DNA of 64,000 nt from Candidatus Aminicenantota bacterium (GTDB lineage: Bacteria > Acidobacteriota > Aminicenantia > Aminicenantales > Aminicenantaceae): the NCBI GenBank assembly GCA_020348385.1, contig CP070750.1, positions 2,858,067 to 2,922,066 of the forward strand, written 5' to 3'. Each line of letters starts with the position of its first letter. The stretch's first letter is position 1. Below, in pieces: positions 9,043-17,981 of this stretch. The position numbers and the translations under genes are program-made. The notes under the pieces are model-generated. The model was not told the DNA's origin and did not search any database. It saw only the letters and a list, made by a program, of their open reading frames with translations.

Positions 9043-10305
9043 TTAATGTATGGCGGCCATGTCACGGACCACTTCCAGCGTGGCGTCGATTTCGTCCAGG
9101 CTGTTATAGATGTGGGTGCTTTGTCGCACACCCCTGATACGGATTTTTTTTCTTCGCCACAACTCGTCCATGATTTTGCCCGGTTCGCATCCCTTGAGAT
9201 TATAAACGGTTATCCCCGCACACATGTTTGGATGGGGGGATGTTTGGATTTCGACGTTCGGGATTTTCCGCAATCCCTCCCGGAGATAGTCCCCCAAAAA
9301 TTTGATGCGACGGTAGATCCTGTCCGGTCCGATCCGGAAATGGAAGTCTAAGGCGGCATTCACGCCCACGAGAAGAGAGAGGTTCCCGGTTCCCCTTTGG
9401 GTCAGCCGGTACCCTTCGTCTTCATGGTTGTCCCACTGACCGCCGGCAAATGTGGTCCAGATGTCCGCGATCCGCTCCTTTCGGACATACAGAAGTCCTG
9501 TCCCGGGAGGGGCCAGCATCCATTTGTGCAGACTGCTGAAGTAGGCATCGCAACCGATATCCTTGACATCCAGCGGGATCTGCCCCAAACACTGAGCTCC
9601 GTCGAGCACCGTAAAGATGTCTCTTTTTTTTGCCTCAACACATATTGCTTTGACTGGCAAAATAGATCCCGTTCCGGTGATCATGTGGGATATGGCGATG
9701 ACACGTGTTCGGGGAGTGATAGCTTTGAGAAAGAGATCGATGATCTGTTCGGGATCGCGACAAGGATTGGGGAGGGGCAAGGGAGTGACTTTGATCCCGA
9801 ACCGCTTTTCCCGAACCAGCCAACCGGAACGGCCTCCCGAATGTTCCCGGTCTGTCATCAGCACCTCTGCATTTTCATCCAGATCCAGGCCGTGGGCGAT
9901 GGTGTTCATAGCCATGGTGGCGTTTTCGGTCAAGGCGATTTCCTCGGCTGCGGCGTTGATCAAGCGGCCAGCCTTTGTCCTGAGGTCTGTGAAAGGCTGG
10001 TAACCCGAAATCCAATCGTCCCCCTTGTAGTCCCATTCGGCAATGTTGGTTACCACCTTCCTCATGTGGGCGATCGTGCTCTCCAAGACCACAGTGGGTT
10101 GTGCGCCAAGTGTGCCGGTGTTGAAAAAAGCCTTGCCCTCGGGCATCGGGAACATTTTCCGGATCTTTTTCCAGTAGGCAGGATCGTCCTCTGCCGGAAA
10201 TATCATCCCATCGACTTTGCTCTTCGTGAAGTCCCACTGCATATTCATAGGTAATGCAAAAGCTGTAAGGGTTAGCGTTTTGAGGAAATCCCTTCGTGAG
10301 GTCAT
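9043..10305 (-). CDS. Tat-exported class V aminotransferase-like PLP enzyme
   Basis: A 420-residue fold-type I PLP enzyme of the class V (cysteine desulfurase / isopenicillin N epimerase-like) family. The N-terminus carries a twin-arginine motif (SRRDFLK, residues 3-9) and a short hydrophobic stretch, so it is predicted to be exported folded with its cofactor. D235 in LDGAQ and K261 in SLHKW fit the PLP pyridine-nitrogen Asp and Schiff-base Lys. Exported homologues are common in Acidobacteria-like and Planctomycete genomes; the reaction could be epimerisation, desulfuration or lyase chemistry on an amino acid or peptide. TGGAGGA precedes the ATG. A good promoter lies in the gap to the permease gene upstream. 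Confidence 0.87.
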   Translation of the reverse strand: MTSRRDFLKTLTLTAFALPMNMQWDFTKSKVDGMIFPAEDDPAYWKKIRKMFPMPEGKAFFNTGTLGAQPTVVLESTIAHMRKVVTNIAEWDYKGDDWISGYQPFTDLRTKAGRLINAAAEEIALTENATMAMNTIAHGLDLDENAEVLMTDREHSGGRSGWLVREKRFGIKVTPLPLPNPCRDPEQIIDLFLKAITPRTRVIAISHMITGTGSILPVKAICVEAKKRDIFTVLDGAQCLGQIPLDVKDIGCDAYFSSLHKWMLAPPGTGLLYVRKERIADIWTTFAGGQWDNHEDEGYRLTQRGTGNLSLLVGVNAALDFHFRIGPDRIYRRIKFLGDYLREGLRKIPNVEIQTSPHPNMCAGITVYNLKGCEPGKIMDELWRRKKIRIRGVRQSTHIYNSLDEIDATLEVVRDMAAIH

Positions 10306-10338
10306 TGCCTTTTTCCTCCAATGTTAATCACAAGAACT

Positions 10339-10366
10339 GTATTAACATACTTCGACAAATTGTCAA
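10339..10366 (-). promoter_or_regulatory. promoter of the exported PLP enzyme
   Basis: Minus strand: TTGACA (10361-10366), 16-base spacer, TAATAC (10339-10344) preceded by TG (extended -10). The -35 box overlaps GACAAATTGTC (10354-10364), a short inverted repeat that could be an operator. Confidence 0.45.
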
Positions 10367-10394
10367 GTTCTTCAGGAAAGTGGCAATATTTGGA

Positions 10395-12938
10395 CTATTC
10401 GTATCGGAGGGCGAGAGCCGGGTCTGTTCGGGCTGATTTGAATGCTTGGTAGCTTACGGTCAAAAGGGCGATGCTGTAAGCCAATAGGCTCGCTGTCAAA
10501 AAGATCCACAGGGTTATGTTTGTTCGGTAGGCATAATTATTCAGCATGCGTTTCATCAGAAAATATGCGATCGGCCAGGCGATAACGTTGGCCAATGTGA
10601 GCAGCAGAACAAATTCTCTGGATATGAGCGAAACGATTCCGGAGACCGAAGCTCCTAACACCTTCCGAATGCCGATCTCCTTGGTGCGCTGTTCCGCTGT
10701 GAATGCAGCCAGGCCGAATATGCCGAGGCAAGAAATGAATATTGCGAGGATCGCAAAATATTTGAAAATAGTTCCGGTCCTCTGGTCGGTCCTATAAAGC
10801 TGTTCGAAGGCCTCGTCCAGGAATTGGAAATCGAAGGGGTAGTTGGGTGCGAATTTTTTCCAAGTTTTTACCAAATCATCCAGGGTCCGCGAGATGTTTT
10901 CCGGCCCTATCCTGAGAAAAACATAGTTGGGCCCCCAATTATTTTGCGCTAGAGTGAGGACCAGAGGCTCGATCTCGTTGTGAAGAGGGCGGGAGTGGAA
11001 GTTTTTTACCACACCGATGATCTGGCCCTCGTTCTGCCAGATGGAAAAAAGCTTGCCCACCGGATCCTCCAGTCCCATCAATTTCACAGCCTCCTCGTTG
11101 ACGATATAGTTCTGCAAGTCGGTCGGAAAATCCCGAGAAAAATCTCGGCCCTGTGCCATCTCCATTTCGAAGGTCTTGATGTAATCATGATCACACGAGA
11201 TAAATTTTATCACTTCATACTGTTCCGGTCCTTTTCCCTCCCAATAGACCGGATTGATGTTTCCTACCTGAGTTGGTCGGTTTTGGGCGGATGTCACATG
11301 GATGATAGAGTGATGATTCAATGCTTCGTTTTTGAATGCCTCGTAACTCTCACGGAGTGCTGGATTCATCGGCAGAGAAATCACATGCTGCCGGTTGAAA
11401 CCCAGTTCTTTATTCCGGATGTAATTGAGCTGTTTGGCTGTGACGATTGTCCCGATGATCAGCACAATGGCGATAGAAAACTGGGTGACGACAAGAACTT
11501 TTCGAAGCATGGATTTAGATGAGTGGGTAAAATGGGTACCTTTTATGACGTTGGCAGGGCGGAAAGAGGATAAAAACATAGCTGGATAGCTTCCGGAGAC
11601 GATGCCGGTGAACAGCGTGATGCCCAACAAACCAAGAAGTATGGGGAGATTGCGGCCGAGGTCCAGTTGCATGCTTTTTTGCGCAAGATTGTTGAACGCG
11701 GGTAAAAGGAGATAGACCAGCACGATGGCTATCAAGAGGGAGACAAACGACAAGAGCAGGGATTCTCCGTAAAATTGATTGATGACGTGTTGGCGATGGG
11801 CTCCCACCACTTTTCGCAATCCTACCTCTTTGGCCCTTGTGCTACCGCGAGCCGTGGATAAATTCATGAAATTGATGCAGGCTATCAAAAGGATAAAAAG
11901 GGCAATGGTCGAGAAGATATAAATGTAAATGATGTTGCCTCTACCTTCGAGCGAATACAGGTGAATCCGGGAAAGCGGTTGGATACCAGTTACTACTTTT
12001 TTATTCGTTCTCTTATCGTATTCCATGGTGATGCCTGCGATTTTCTCGCCCAGAGCATCGGGTGAGGCGTTTTTCTGCAAAAGGATGAACGTGCCGGATT
12101 CAAGAGCCCAGCTGTTGAGGGTTTCCTCTCCGAAAAGTTTGACAGAAGCGAGGATGTCGAAGGTGAGAGTGGAATTGGAGGGGATATTTTTTATGATCCC
12201 GGTTACGGTAAGTTTAGTTCTGTTGCTGGCGGTGAGTGTTTTTCCGAGAGGATCGTCACTACCGAAATACTTGGTGGCCGTTCTTTCTGTGATAACGATA
12301 GAGTCTAGCGTAGGAAAAGGTGAATCTTGGTCGCCCTTCCCCAAGGGAAAAGTAAAGATATCAAAAAAATCCGGGTCCACAAACGCCGTATCCTCATAAA
12401 AGCTTTTGTCTTCATAAGTAAAAAGAAGATCGTTATCACGGTATCTTGTGGCAGCTTGGATTTCGGGATACTCCCGTTTCAGTATAGGGGCCAGGGCCCA
12501 AGGACTGGAAGTCGTCCATCGGCCCTCGAGGTTGAGGGTGGTTCTGTAGATTTCTTTATAATTTTTGTGGAACCTGTTAAAACGCAGCTCATCCTGCACC
12601 CAGAGGAGGATCAAGACACAGCAGGCAATGCCGACAGCGAGCCCAGTGATGTTGATAAATGAATACCCTTTGTGTTTTTTGATGACCCGGAATGCGATTT
12701 TCAAATAGTTTTTTATCATGGTGATACTCCAATAAATATAAGATTTAAAAAAAGGCGGAAGGGAGATCAGGACTTGGTGCCAGGCCCAGGACTTAGCTCT
12801 GAGTTTTCCCCTTTGTGAACAGATGTCCTTATAATCTTCCTCGACATCGCCGATCAAGGAAAGAACGTCCTCAGGATCGGCTACATGCTGGAGAAGCCAA
12901 ATGGCCACTTTGGGCATTCCTGTGTTTTGTTTCTCCAT
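10395..12938 (-). CDS. MacB/FtsX-type ABC permease with N-terminal prefix domain
   Basis: An 847-residue permease (a start at 12983 would add 15 residues and overlap the regulator gene). Residues 1-60 form a soluble helical domain like the permease prefix domain found in PadR-linked transporters. One TM segment, a large extracytoplasmic MacB core domain, three TM helices, a second periplasmic domain and three more TM helices follow: the duplicated MacB/FtsX layout. The signature RTKEIGIRKVLGA, typical of these permeases, is present near residue 750. No ATPase partner is encoded nearby, so it must use one from elsewhere. The predicted role is export of a peptide, antibiotic or lipoprotein. It follows its PadR gene by 11 bases and lacks a clear Shine-Dalgarno, so translation is probably coupled. 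Confidence 0.87.
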   Translation of the reverse strand: MEKQNTGMPKVAIWLLQHVADPEDVLSLIGDVEEDYKDICSQRGKLRAKSWAWHQVLISLPPFFKSYIYWSITMIKNYLKIAFRVIKKHKGYSFINITGLAVGIACCVLILLWVQDELRFNRFHKNYKEIYRTTLNLEGRWTTSSPWALAPILKREYPEIQAATRYRDNDLLFTYEDKSFYEDTAFVDPDFFDIFTFPLGKGDQDSPFPTLDSIVITERTATKYFGSDDPLGKTLTASNRTKLTVTGIIKNIPSNSTLTFDILASVKLFGEETLNSWALESGTFILLQKNASPDALGEKIAGITMEYDKRTNKKVVTGIQPLSRIHLYSLEGRGNIIYIYIFSTIALFILLIACINFMNLSTARGSTRAKEVGLRKVVGAHRQHVINQFYGESLLLSFVSLLIAIVLVYLLLPAFNNLAQKSMQLDLGRNLPILLGLLGITLFTGIVSGSYPAMFLSSFRPANVIKGTHFTHSSKSMLRKVLVVTQFSIAIVLIIGTIVTAKQLNYIRNKELGFNRQHVISLPMNPALRESYEAFKNEALNHHSIIHVTSAQNRPTQVGNINPVYWEGKGPEQYEVIKFISCDHDYIKTFEMEMAQGRDFSRDFPTDLQNYIVNEEAVKLMGLEDPVGKLFSIWQNEGQIIGVVKNFHSRPLHNEIEPLVLTLAQNNWGPNYVFLRIGPENISRTLDDLVKTWKKFAPNYPFDFQFLDEAFEQLYRTDQRTGTIFKYFAILAIFISCLGIFGLAAFTAEQRTKEIGIRKVLGASVSGIVSLISREFVLLLTLANVIAWPIAYFLMKRMLNNYAYRTNITLWIFLTASLLAYSIALLTVSYQAFKSARTDPALALRYE

Positions 12939-12949
12939 CGGATTTAAGC

Positions 12950-13279
12950 CTATTTGATGATCTCCTTGGTGGTATTCTTCCATAAGGCTTTTTGATGCAA
13001 ATATGTTTCCTGAAGAGCCTTTTTTCCCTTGTCAGTGAGGCTGTAGTAATATTTTCTGCGTCCTCCTCTTTTTTGGGTTGGTTCGCCCGGAGTTTTAGCG
13101 GCCAAGCCTTTTTTAACCAGTTGGGCCAGCATAAAGTAAAGACCCCCATAGGAAAGCGTCTTGCCCGTTTTTTGCGACACCGATTTTTTGATAGTGACGC
13201 CATACGCGTTGTGTTTGAGCTCCCAGATGGAAAGCAAATAAACCTCTTCCCACCGGCTCAACAAATCCAAAGATTTCAT
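12950..13279 (-). CDS. PadR family transcriptional regulator (unit 1)
   Basis: A 109-residue PadR-type winged-helix repressor: helix-turn-helix about residues 10-45, wing with the family hallmark GEPTQKRGGRRKYYYSLTDKG at 65-85, and a short C-terminal dimerisation helix. Such regulators repress an adjacent transporter and are released by a ligand. Here it is translationally linked to the permease downstream and divergent from a second PadR-permease unit. AAGAGGT lies before the ATG. The candidate operator is at 13292-13310. Confidence 0.92.
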   Translation of the reverse strand: MKSLDLLSRWEEVYLLSIWELKHNAYGVTIKKSVSQKTGKTLSYGGLYFMLAQLVKKGLAAKTPGEPTQKRGGRRKYYYSLTDKGKKALQETYLHQKALWKNTTKEIIK

Positions 13280-13291
13280 TTTTTTAACCTC

Positions 13292-13310
13292 TTACATATA
13301 TATACTGTAA
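13292..13310 (-). promoter_or_regulatory. candidate PadR operator upstream of unit 1
   Basis: TTACA (13292-13296) and TGTAA (13306-13310) form an inverted repeat with a 9-base AT centre, only 12 bases before the PadR start codon and overlapping a TATATA-type -10 sequence on the minus strand. Centre length matches the inverted repeat at 13456-13484. Confidence 0.4.
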
Positions 13311-13357
13311 ACTAGTAGAAATGGTTTCCTTTTTTTTTTGAAAATTTTTTGAAAATT

Positions 13358-13389
13358 GGGGACAGGATGCGTTTTTACCTATTTTTTGA
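13358..13389. repeat. remnant of REP-like repeat
   Basis: GGGGACAGG at 13358 followed by ACCTATTTTTTGA (13377-13389) repeats the sequence seen at 763-782, in the same order and orientation. No second arm is visible, so this copy is partial. It lies in the shared PadR control region. Confidence 0.35.
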
Positions 13390-13442
13390 ATTGGTGGGGT
13401 GTTCCAATTTCTTTATTTGTTTAATAAAATTAAAGAAAATCG

Positions 13443-13484
13443 TTGCATTTATGGCGTATTTGTTTTATAATATTAAACAAATAC
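13443..13484 (+). promoter_or_regulatory. promoter overlapped by a perfect inverted repeat (PadR unit 2)
   Basis: TTGCAT (13443-13448), 17-base spacer, TATAAT (13466-13471). GTATTTGTTT (13456-13465) and AAACAAATAC (13475-13484) are a perfect 10-bp inverted repeat with the -10 box in its 9-base centre, so a dimeric repressor bound here would block RNA polymerase. A weaker similar sequence (ATTTGTTTAAT) stands near 13415. The start codon is 18 bases downstream. Confidence 0.65.
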
Positions 13485-13501
13485 ATTAGATTGGAGAGAG
13501 A

Positions 13502-13822
13502 ATGAGGCTTTTATCGCGATCGGAAGAATACGTTCTATTGGCAGTCTGGAGACTCCAGGGGAATGCTTATACGTTATCCATCCTCGATCAGATATCCGAA
13601 GTTACCGGCTACCAATGGCAGATCGGGGCTATTTATGTTCCTCTGGAGAAACTCAGAAAAAAGGGATACCTGAAAAAAAAGAAGGGAGACCCTACCCCTG
13701 AAAGAGGCGGAAGGAGCAAATTCCTGTACGAGCTTACGGATTTGGGACGAAAGGCTCTCAGGGAAATCAAGGAAGTCCAGGAAACAGCTTGGGCAGGAAT
13801 ATCCAAAATCACGTTTGACTGA
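13502..13822 (+). CDS. PadR family transcriptional regulator (unit 2)
   Basis: A 106-residue PadR winged-helix protein, clearly homologous to the regulator at 12950 (shared E-E/Y-V-LL-x-W-x-L, A-Y, RGGR and LTD-GRKAL segments) but well diverged. GGAGAG before the ATG serves as ribosome site. It is followed by its own permease gene after 11 bases, giving two mirror-image PadR-permease units. It probably autoregulates through the inverted repeat at 13456-13484. Confidence 0.92.
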   Translation: MRLLSRSEEYVLLAVWRLQGNAYTLSILDQISEVTGYQWQIGAIYVPLEKLRKKGYLKKKKGDPTPERGGRSKFLYELTDLGRKALREIKEVQETAWAGISKITFD

Positions 13823-13833
13823 GTTACCATCCG

Positions 13834-16419
13834 ATGTGTCCTGAAATTCGACAATTCCCGCGATGCCTGAAACGCTTGCTCCGGTTGTTTTACTCCGGAG
13901 ATGCTTGCCAGGAAAAATTGGGCGACTTCGAAGAATATTATCGGGCAAAAATCAAAATTCGCGGAAAATTCCAAACATCGCTCTGGTGTTTTTTCCAAAT
14001 GATCCGTCTGTTGATATCCGAGTCGGAACTGTCGTTCTATTGGAGTTGTGCTATGTTTAAAAATTATGTGATCATCGCCTTCAGAAGCCTCAAGAGGCAC
14101 AAGATATATTCTTTTATCACCATTACTGGTTTGACTCTTGGGATGGCCGTTTTCCTATTGACTACGGTCTGGGTCCTGCATGAGCTCAGTTTTGACCGGT
14201 TCCACGAAAACGCCTCTTCCATATACCGTGTTTCCGAAAAAAGATATTTTCCCGATCAGGTCCAGTTGAACTTCCGCACACCCGGCCCGCTCTCTCATAG
14301 GCTCAAGGAGGACTTTCCTGAAATCCATAAATCCGTCAGAGTCGCTATGACAGGGGAGAGAGTTTTACAATCCGGCCAAAAGAAATTTTACGAAGATTGG
14401 ATCCTGACCGTAGATCCGGAGTTTTTTGCGCTTTTTTCTTTCGCTTTTATCGAGGGAGACAGGTACTCGGCTCTAGACAACCCGAACGCGATAGTCATCA
14501 CAAAACAAATTGCTGAAAAATATTTCGGTAAAGAAAACCCGATCGGCAAAATCCTCACGATGGACGGCAGACTCGATTTTACGGTGACCGGGCTGATAAA
14601 AGACGTCCCCTCTAATTCTCATCTCCAATTCGACATGGTCGTTCCTTTCGATATCGTGGAAAAACTGGGCTGGGAGACCGATGCCTGGGATTTCAGTATG
14701 GCCCTGACCTATATCCAATTGGATGATTCTGTCGATCACAGAGTATTCGAAAAGAAAATTGCAGGCCTTGTTAAAAACTATGACCAAAAGTCAAACATCG
14801 AATTGTACCTCAAACCTTTGACCAAAATCTATCTTTTCTCCAGTTATGACAAGCCTGATGCCCAGGGGCGTATCCAGTATGTCACCGTGTTTTCTCTGTT
14901 GGGAGTCCTCATCCTGATTGTCGCATGCATCAACTTCATGAACCTGGCTACAGCACGGTCGGAGTATCGTTCCAGAGAGATCGGCATGCGCAAGGTGATC
15001 GGAGCCAGCAAAGCCCATATCATCCGGCAATTTTTGGTGGAGGCGATGTGTATCGCCTTTTTATCGCTCCTGTTGACCCCCCTTTTGATCCAGATCGTTC
15101 TCCCGGGATTCAACCGGATAACAGGAGGGACCTTTGCGTTCCCCGACTTTTTAAGCGTCACCATGATTTTTGTCGTTTTGGGAGGAACCCTTTTCACAGG
15201 GATTCTGTCCGGGAGTTATCCAGCTTTTTTTCTCTCCTCCTACCAACCTGTGATCGTTTTTAAAAAGAGTTCGAGTTCCGGTCATAGAGGGGCATTTCTG
15301 AGAAAGAGCCTTGTCCTTGTTCAACTGAGCATCTCTTTGATTTTGCTTATTCTATCAGCTGTCATCTACGGGCAGATCGATTTTCTCAAAAACAAGGATT
15401 TGGGATTGAATAAGGAGCATGTTGTTTCCATTCCCCTGGGCATCGCAAACGAAGAAAACAGTCAAATCTATAAGAGATTCAAGAATGAAATCACGAATGC
15501 CTATGCCGTCGAAAACGTGACCGCAGCCTTCACCCACCCTACCAGTTTCGGAACTCGAGCGAAAGACGTTGTTTTTGAGGGCAAGAAACTGGACGAGAAA
15601 ATGCCGATAAACATCACTTCTGTGGATTTTGATTTTATCGAGACACTAAAAATACAGGTCCTGGAGGGGCGGAGTTTCGCAGAGCGGTATGGGGCCGAAA
15701 GAAACAATCTGATCATCAACGAAAGATTGAAAACCATATTGGGGGAGGGATCTGCCCTAAACAAAACACTTGAAATAGGCAGCGATTATAAGGGTAACAT
15801 CATAGGCGTTGTGAAGGATTTCCATCTGGAATCGGTGTCGAATTCCCAGATCGGTCCGTTAATCTTGTTCCTGAATCCCGGAATAAATTACATATTCGTC
15901 CGCATCCATCCAGATGACGTCTCTGCCACACTTGAACGATTGGAACAGGCATGGATGAAGATTGCCCCTAATCTCCCCTTTTCTTATAGTTTTTTGGATG
16001 AGGAGTTTAATCAGCTTTACACAGATGTTGAAAATTTAGGTACGATACTTAGATATTTCACGATCATCGCTGGTTTTATCGCCTGCCTTGGGCTTTTTGC
16101 CCTGTCTTCTTTTGCAGCTGAAAGACGGACCAAGGAAATCGGTATTCGCAAGGTGTTGGGATCTTCTGTGGGTGATATCCTCATTTTGTTGAACAAAGAT
16201 TTTCTCGAACTTATCCTGATCGCCAATCTTATCGCCTGGCCGATATCATGGGTCTTGCTGGAAAGTTGGTTGGAGAATTTTCCTTACCGCGTGAGTATCT
16301 CATTGAGCACGTTTGCTCTTGCAGGCCTGTTGATCTTGTTCGTGACCCTGGCTACCGTGAGTTTCCAGACACTCAAGGCCTCTCTTGCCAATCCCTCCCG
16401 CTCCCTCCGGTACGAGTAG
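13834..16419 (+). CDS. MacB/FtsX-type ABC permease (unit 2)
   Basis: An 861-residue homologue of the permease at 10395, with the same order: short N-terminal soluble helical prefix (about residues 1-65), TM1, periplasmic domain, three TM helices near 350-480, second periplasmic domain and three TM helices at the C-terminus. The RTKEIGIRKVLGS signature is present near residue 770. No ATP-binding subunit is adjacent. The prefix looks more degenerate than in unit 1. No Shine-Dalgarno is seen before the ATG, so translation is probably coupled to the PadR gene. Confidence 0.86.
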   Translation: MCPEIRQFPRCLKRLLRLFYSGDACQEKLGDFEEYYRAKIKIRGKFQTSLWCFFQMIRLLISESELSFYWSCAMFKNYVIIAFRSLKRHKIYSFITITGLTLGMAVFLLTTVWVLHELSFDRFHENASSIYRVSEKRYFPDQVQLNFRTPGPLSHRLKEDFPEIHKSVRVAMTGERVLQSGQKKFYEDWILTVDPEFFALFSFAFIEGDRYSALDNPNAIVITKQIAEKYFGKENPIGKILTMDGRLDFTVTGLIKDVPSNSHLQFDMVVPFDIVEKLGWETDAWDFSMALTYIQLDDSVDHRVFEKKIAGLVKNYDQKSNIELYLKPLTKIYLFSSYDKPDAQGRIQYVTVFSLLGVLILIVACINFMNLATARSEYRSREIGMRKVIGASKAHIIRQFLVEAMCIAFLSLLLTPLLIQIVLPGFNRITGGTFAFPDFLSVTMIFVVLGGTLFTGILSGSYPAFFLSSYQPVIVFKKSSSSGHRGAFLRKSLVLVQLSISLILLILSAVIYGQIDFLKNKDLGLNKEHVVSIPLGIANEENSQIYKRFKNEITNAYAVENVTAAFTHPTSFGTRAKDVVFEGKKLDEKMPINITSVDFDFIETLKIQVLEGRSFAERYGAERNNLIINERLKTILGEGSALNKTLEIGSDYKGNIIGVVKDFHLESVSNSQIGPLILFLNPGINYIFVRIHPDDVSATLERLEQAWMKIAPNLPFSYSFLDEEFNQLYTDVENLGTILRYFTIIAGFIACLGLFALSSFAAERRTKEIGIRKVLGSSVGDILILLNKDFLELILIANLIAWPISWVLLESWLENFPYRVSISLSTFALAGLLILFVTLATVSFQTLKASLANPSRSLRYE

Positions 16420-16449
16420 TCTTGATTTGGTGACGGGATACCTAGTTCC

Positions 16450-17973
16450 CTAGTTATTCACAATACGACTTCTTCGGCGGCGAATGAAATAAGATAAATG
16501 ACCAACGAAAATCACGATCAGACTGCCGATCAGTGTGTAGAGCGGCCAGGCTAAAGTCAATTCCTTCACAAGAAAGATCAAGGCGATCAATCCGGCAAAA
16601 AATCCGAAGATAGCATCCTTCCGTCGGAGTTTTTTCGAGAGAATTCCCATAAGAAAGGCACCGAGTAAACCGCCGTAGGTGTAGGAGGCAATCCCGAGAC
16701 CGAGCTCCACCACAGCCGGACGTTCTCCTGATGATTGAAGCTGCAGGAAGGCAAACACGAATGCTGAGCCTGTGATGATGGCTCCCCAGCCAATGGTGAT
16801 CATTCGGGATACCCGCAGGTCTTGTTCGGGAGAACTGGTCTTTCCCCAATGGGGTTTATAGATATCCAAAGTGGTAGCGGATGCCAGGGAATTGATCGAA
16901 GAGGATAAGGTGCTCATGGCTGCAGCCAGGATGGCGGCTATGATCAGGCCCGATAATCCGGTCGGGAGTTCTTCCACGATAAATTTTGCGAAGATTTCAT
17001 CCGTGGTGGCCAACCCCAACTGCCCGGGTGTTTGGCCGCTGTAAAATCCGAAAAGGAGAAGCCCGATGAACAGGAACAGAGAAAATTGAAAAAAGACCAC
17101 GATCCCGCTTCCGATCAAGGCCTTTTGGCTGGACCGGAGGTTTCGGGTTGTCAACAGCCTCTGGACGATAAGTTGGTCTGTCCCATGAGAAGCGATGGAA
17201 AACACAGCGCCGCCAAAAAGTGCCACAAAAAGAGTATAAGGCTGAGCGATAAAGTCTCTGAAATTCAAGCTAGTTCCCAGGTCAAAAAGTTTTAGTTTTT
17301 CAGCTCCTTGGGCGATTTGTGCAACACCACCCCAGCCATCGGGCAGTCGCGTCAATATGATCCCTGCAGCTAAAAAGGCGCCGCCGATGTAAACGCCCAT
17401 CTGCACGACGTCCATCCATACTACGGCTTTGATTCCCCCGAGGAAAGTATACACAAGAGTCACAACGGAAATGATGAATATGGAAATAAGATAGATGTTG
17501 AGGTCAGAGGTTTTCATCCCCGCTAATCTAAGGATAATGGCAATAGGAATGGCCGAGGCAAAAAGCCGGACTCCATCGGCCAGCAATCGTGTCACCATGA
17601 AAGTCATGCTGGTGATATTGCGCATGCTGTTACCGAATCTGTTCCCGAGAAATTGGTAAGCAGTGGATAATTTTCCTTGAAAATATCTGGGAAGAAGAAC
17701 GAGGCTTACCACAGTTCTCCCGATGATGTAACCTAAAGTGATCTGGAGAAAGGTCAGATTCCCTCCATATGCCACAGCGGGGATAGAAATAAAAGTCAGG
17801 GTGCTGGTTTCTGTGGCCACAACTGAAAAAAGGACCGCCCACCATGGGATTTTATGACCGCCGAGGAAATAATCTGCGGTGGAACGTTGTCGGCCGGAAA
17901 TCATTATCCCAGCCACGGTGACGCCAGCCAGATAAAGAAAAACGACCAAATAATCGAGCGTGGCAAATCCCAT
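16450..17973 (-). CDS. sodium:solute symporter (SSS family)
   Basis: A 507-residue integral membrane protein with about 13 hydrophobic segments and the SSS (SLC5-like) layout: the N-terminal STADYFLGG and ATETSTLTF region (Na+ site in TM1), a conserved G-x-x-GR motif in TM3, and SSSINSLASATTLDIY in the later half. It would import a sugar, sialic acid, amino acid or similar solute with sodium. It starts 8 bases after the stop of the double-SIS gene, so both form one transcript, and the cargo is most likely a sugar or amino sugar whose phosphate the SIS protein handles. Confidence 0.9.
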   Translation of the reverse strand: MGFATLDYLVVFLYLAGVTVAGIMISGRQRSTADYFLGGHKIPWWAVLFSVVATETSTLTFISIPAVAYGGNLTFLQITLGYIIGRTVVSLVLLPRYFQGKLSTAYQFLGNRFGNSMRNITSMTFMVTRLLADGVRLFASAIPIAIILRLAGMKTSDLNIYLISIFIISVVTLVYTFLGGIKAVVWMDVVQMGVYIGGAFLAAGIILTRLPDGWGGVAQIAQGAEKLKLFDLGTSLNFRDFIAQPYTLFVALFGGAVFSIASHGTDQLIVQRLLTTRNLRSSQKALIGSGIVVFFQFSLFLFIGLLLFGFYSGQTPGQLGLATTDEIFAKFIVEELPTGLSGLIIAAILAAAMSTLSSSINSLASATTLDIYKPHWGKTSSPEQDLRVSRMITIGWGAIITGSAFVFAFLQLQSSGERPAVVELGLGIASYTYGGLLGAFLMGILSKKLRRKDAIFGFFAGLIALIFLVKELTLAWPLYTLIGSLIVIFVGHLSYFIRRRRSRIVNN

Positions 17974-17981
17974 TTTTTGTT

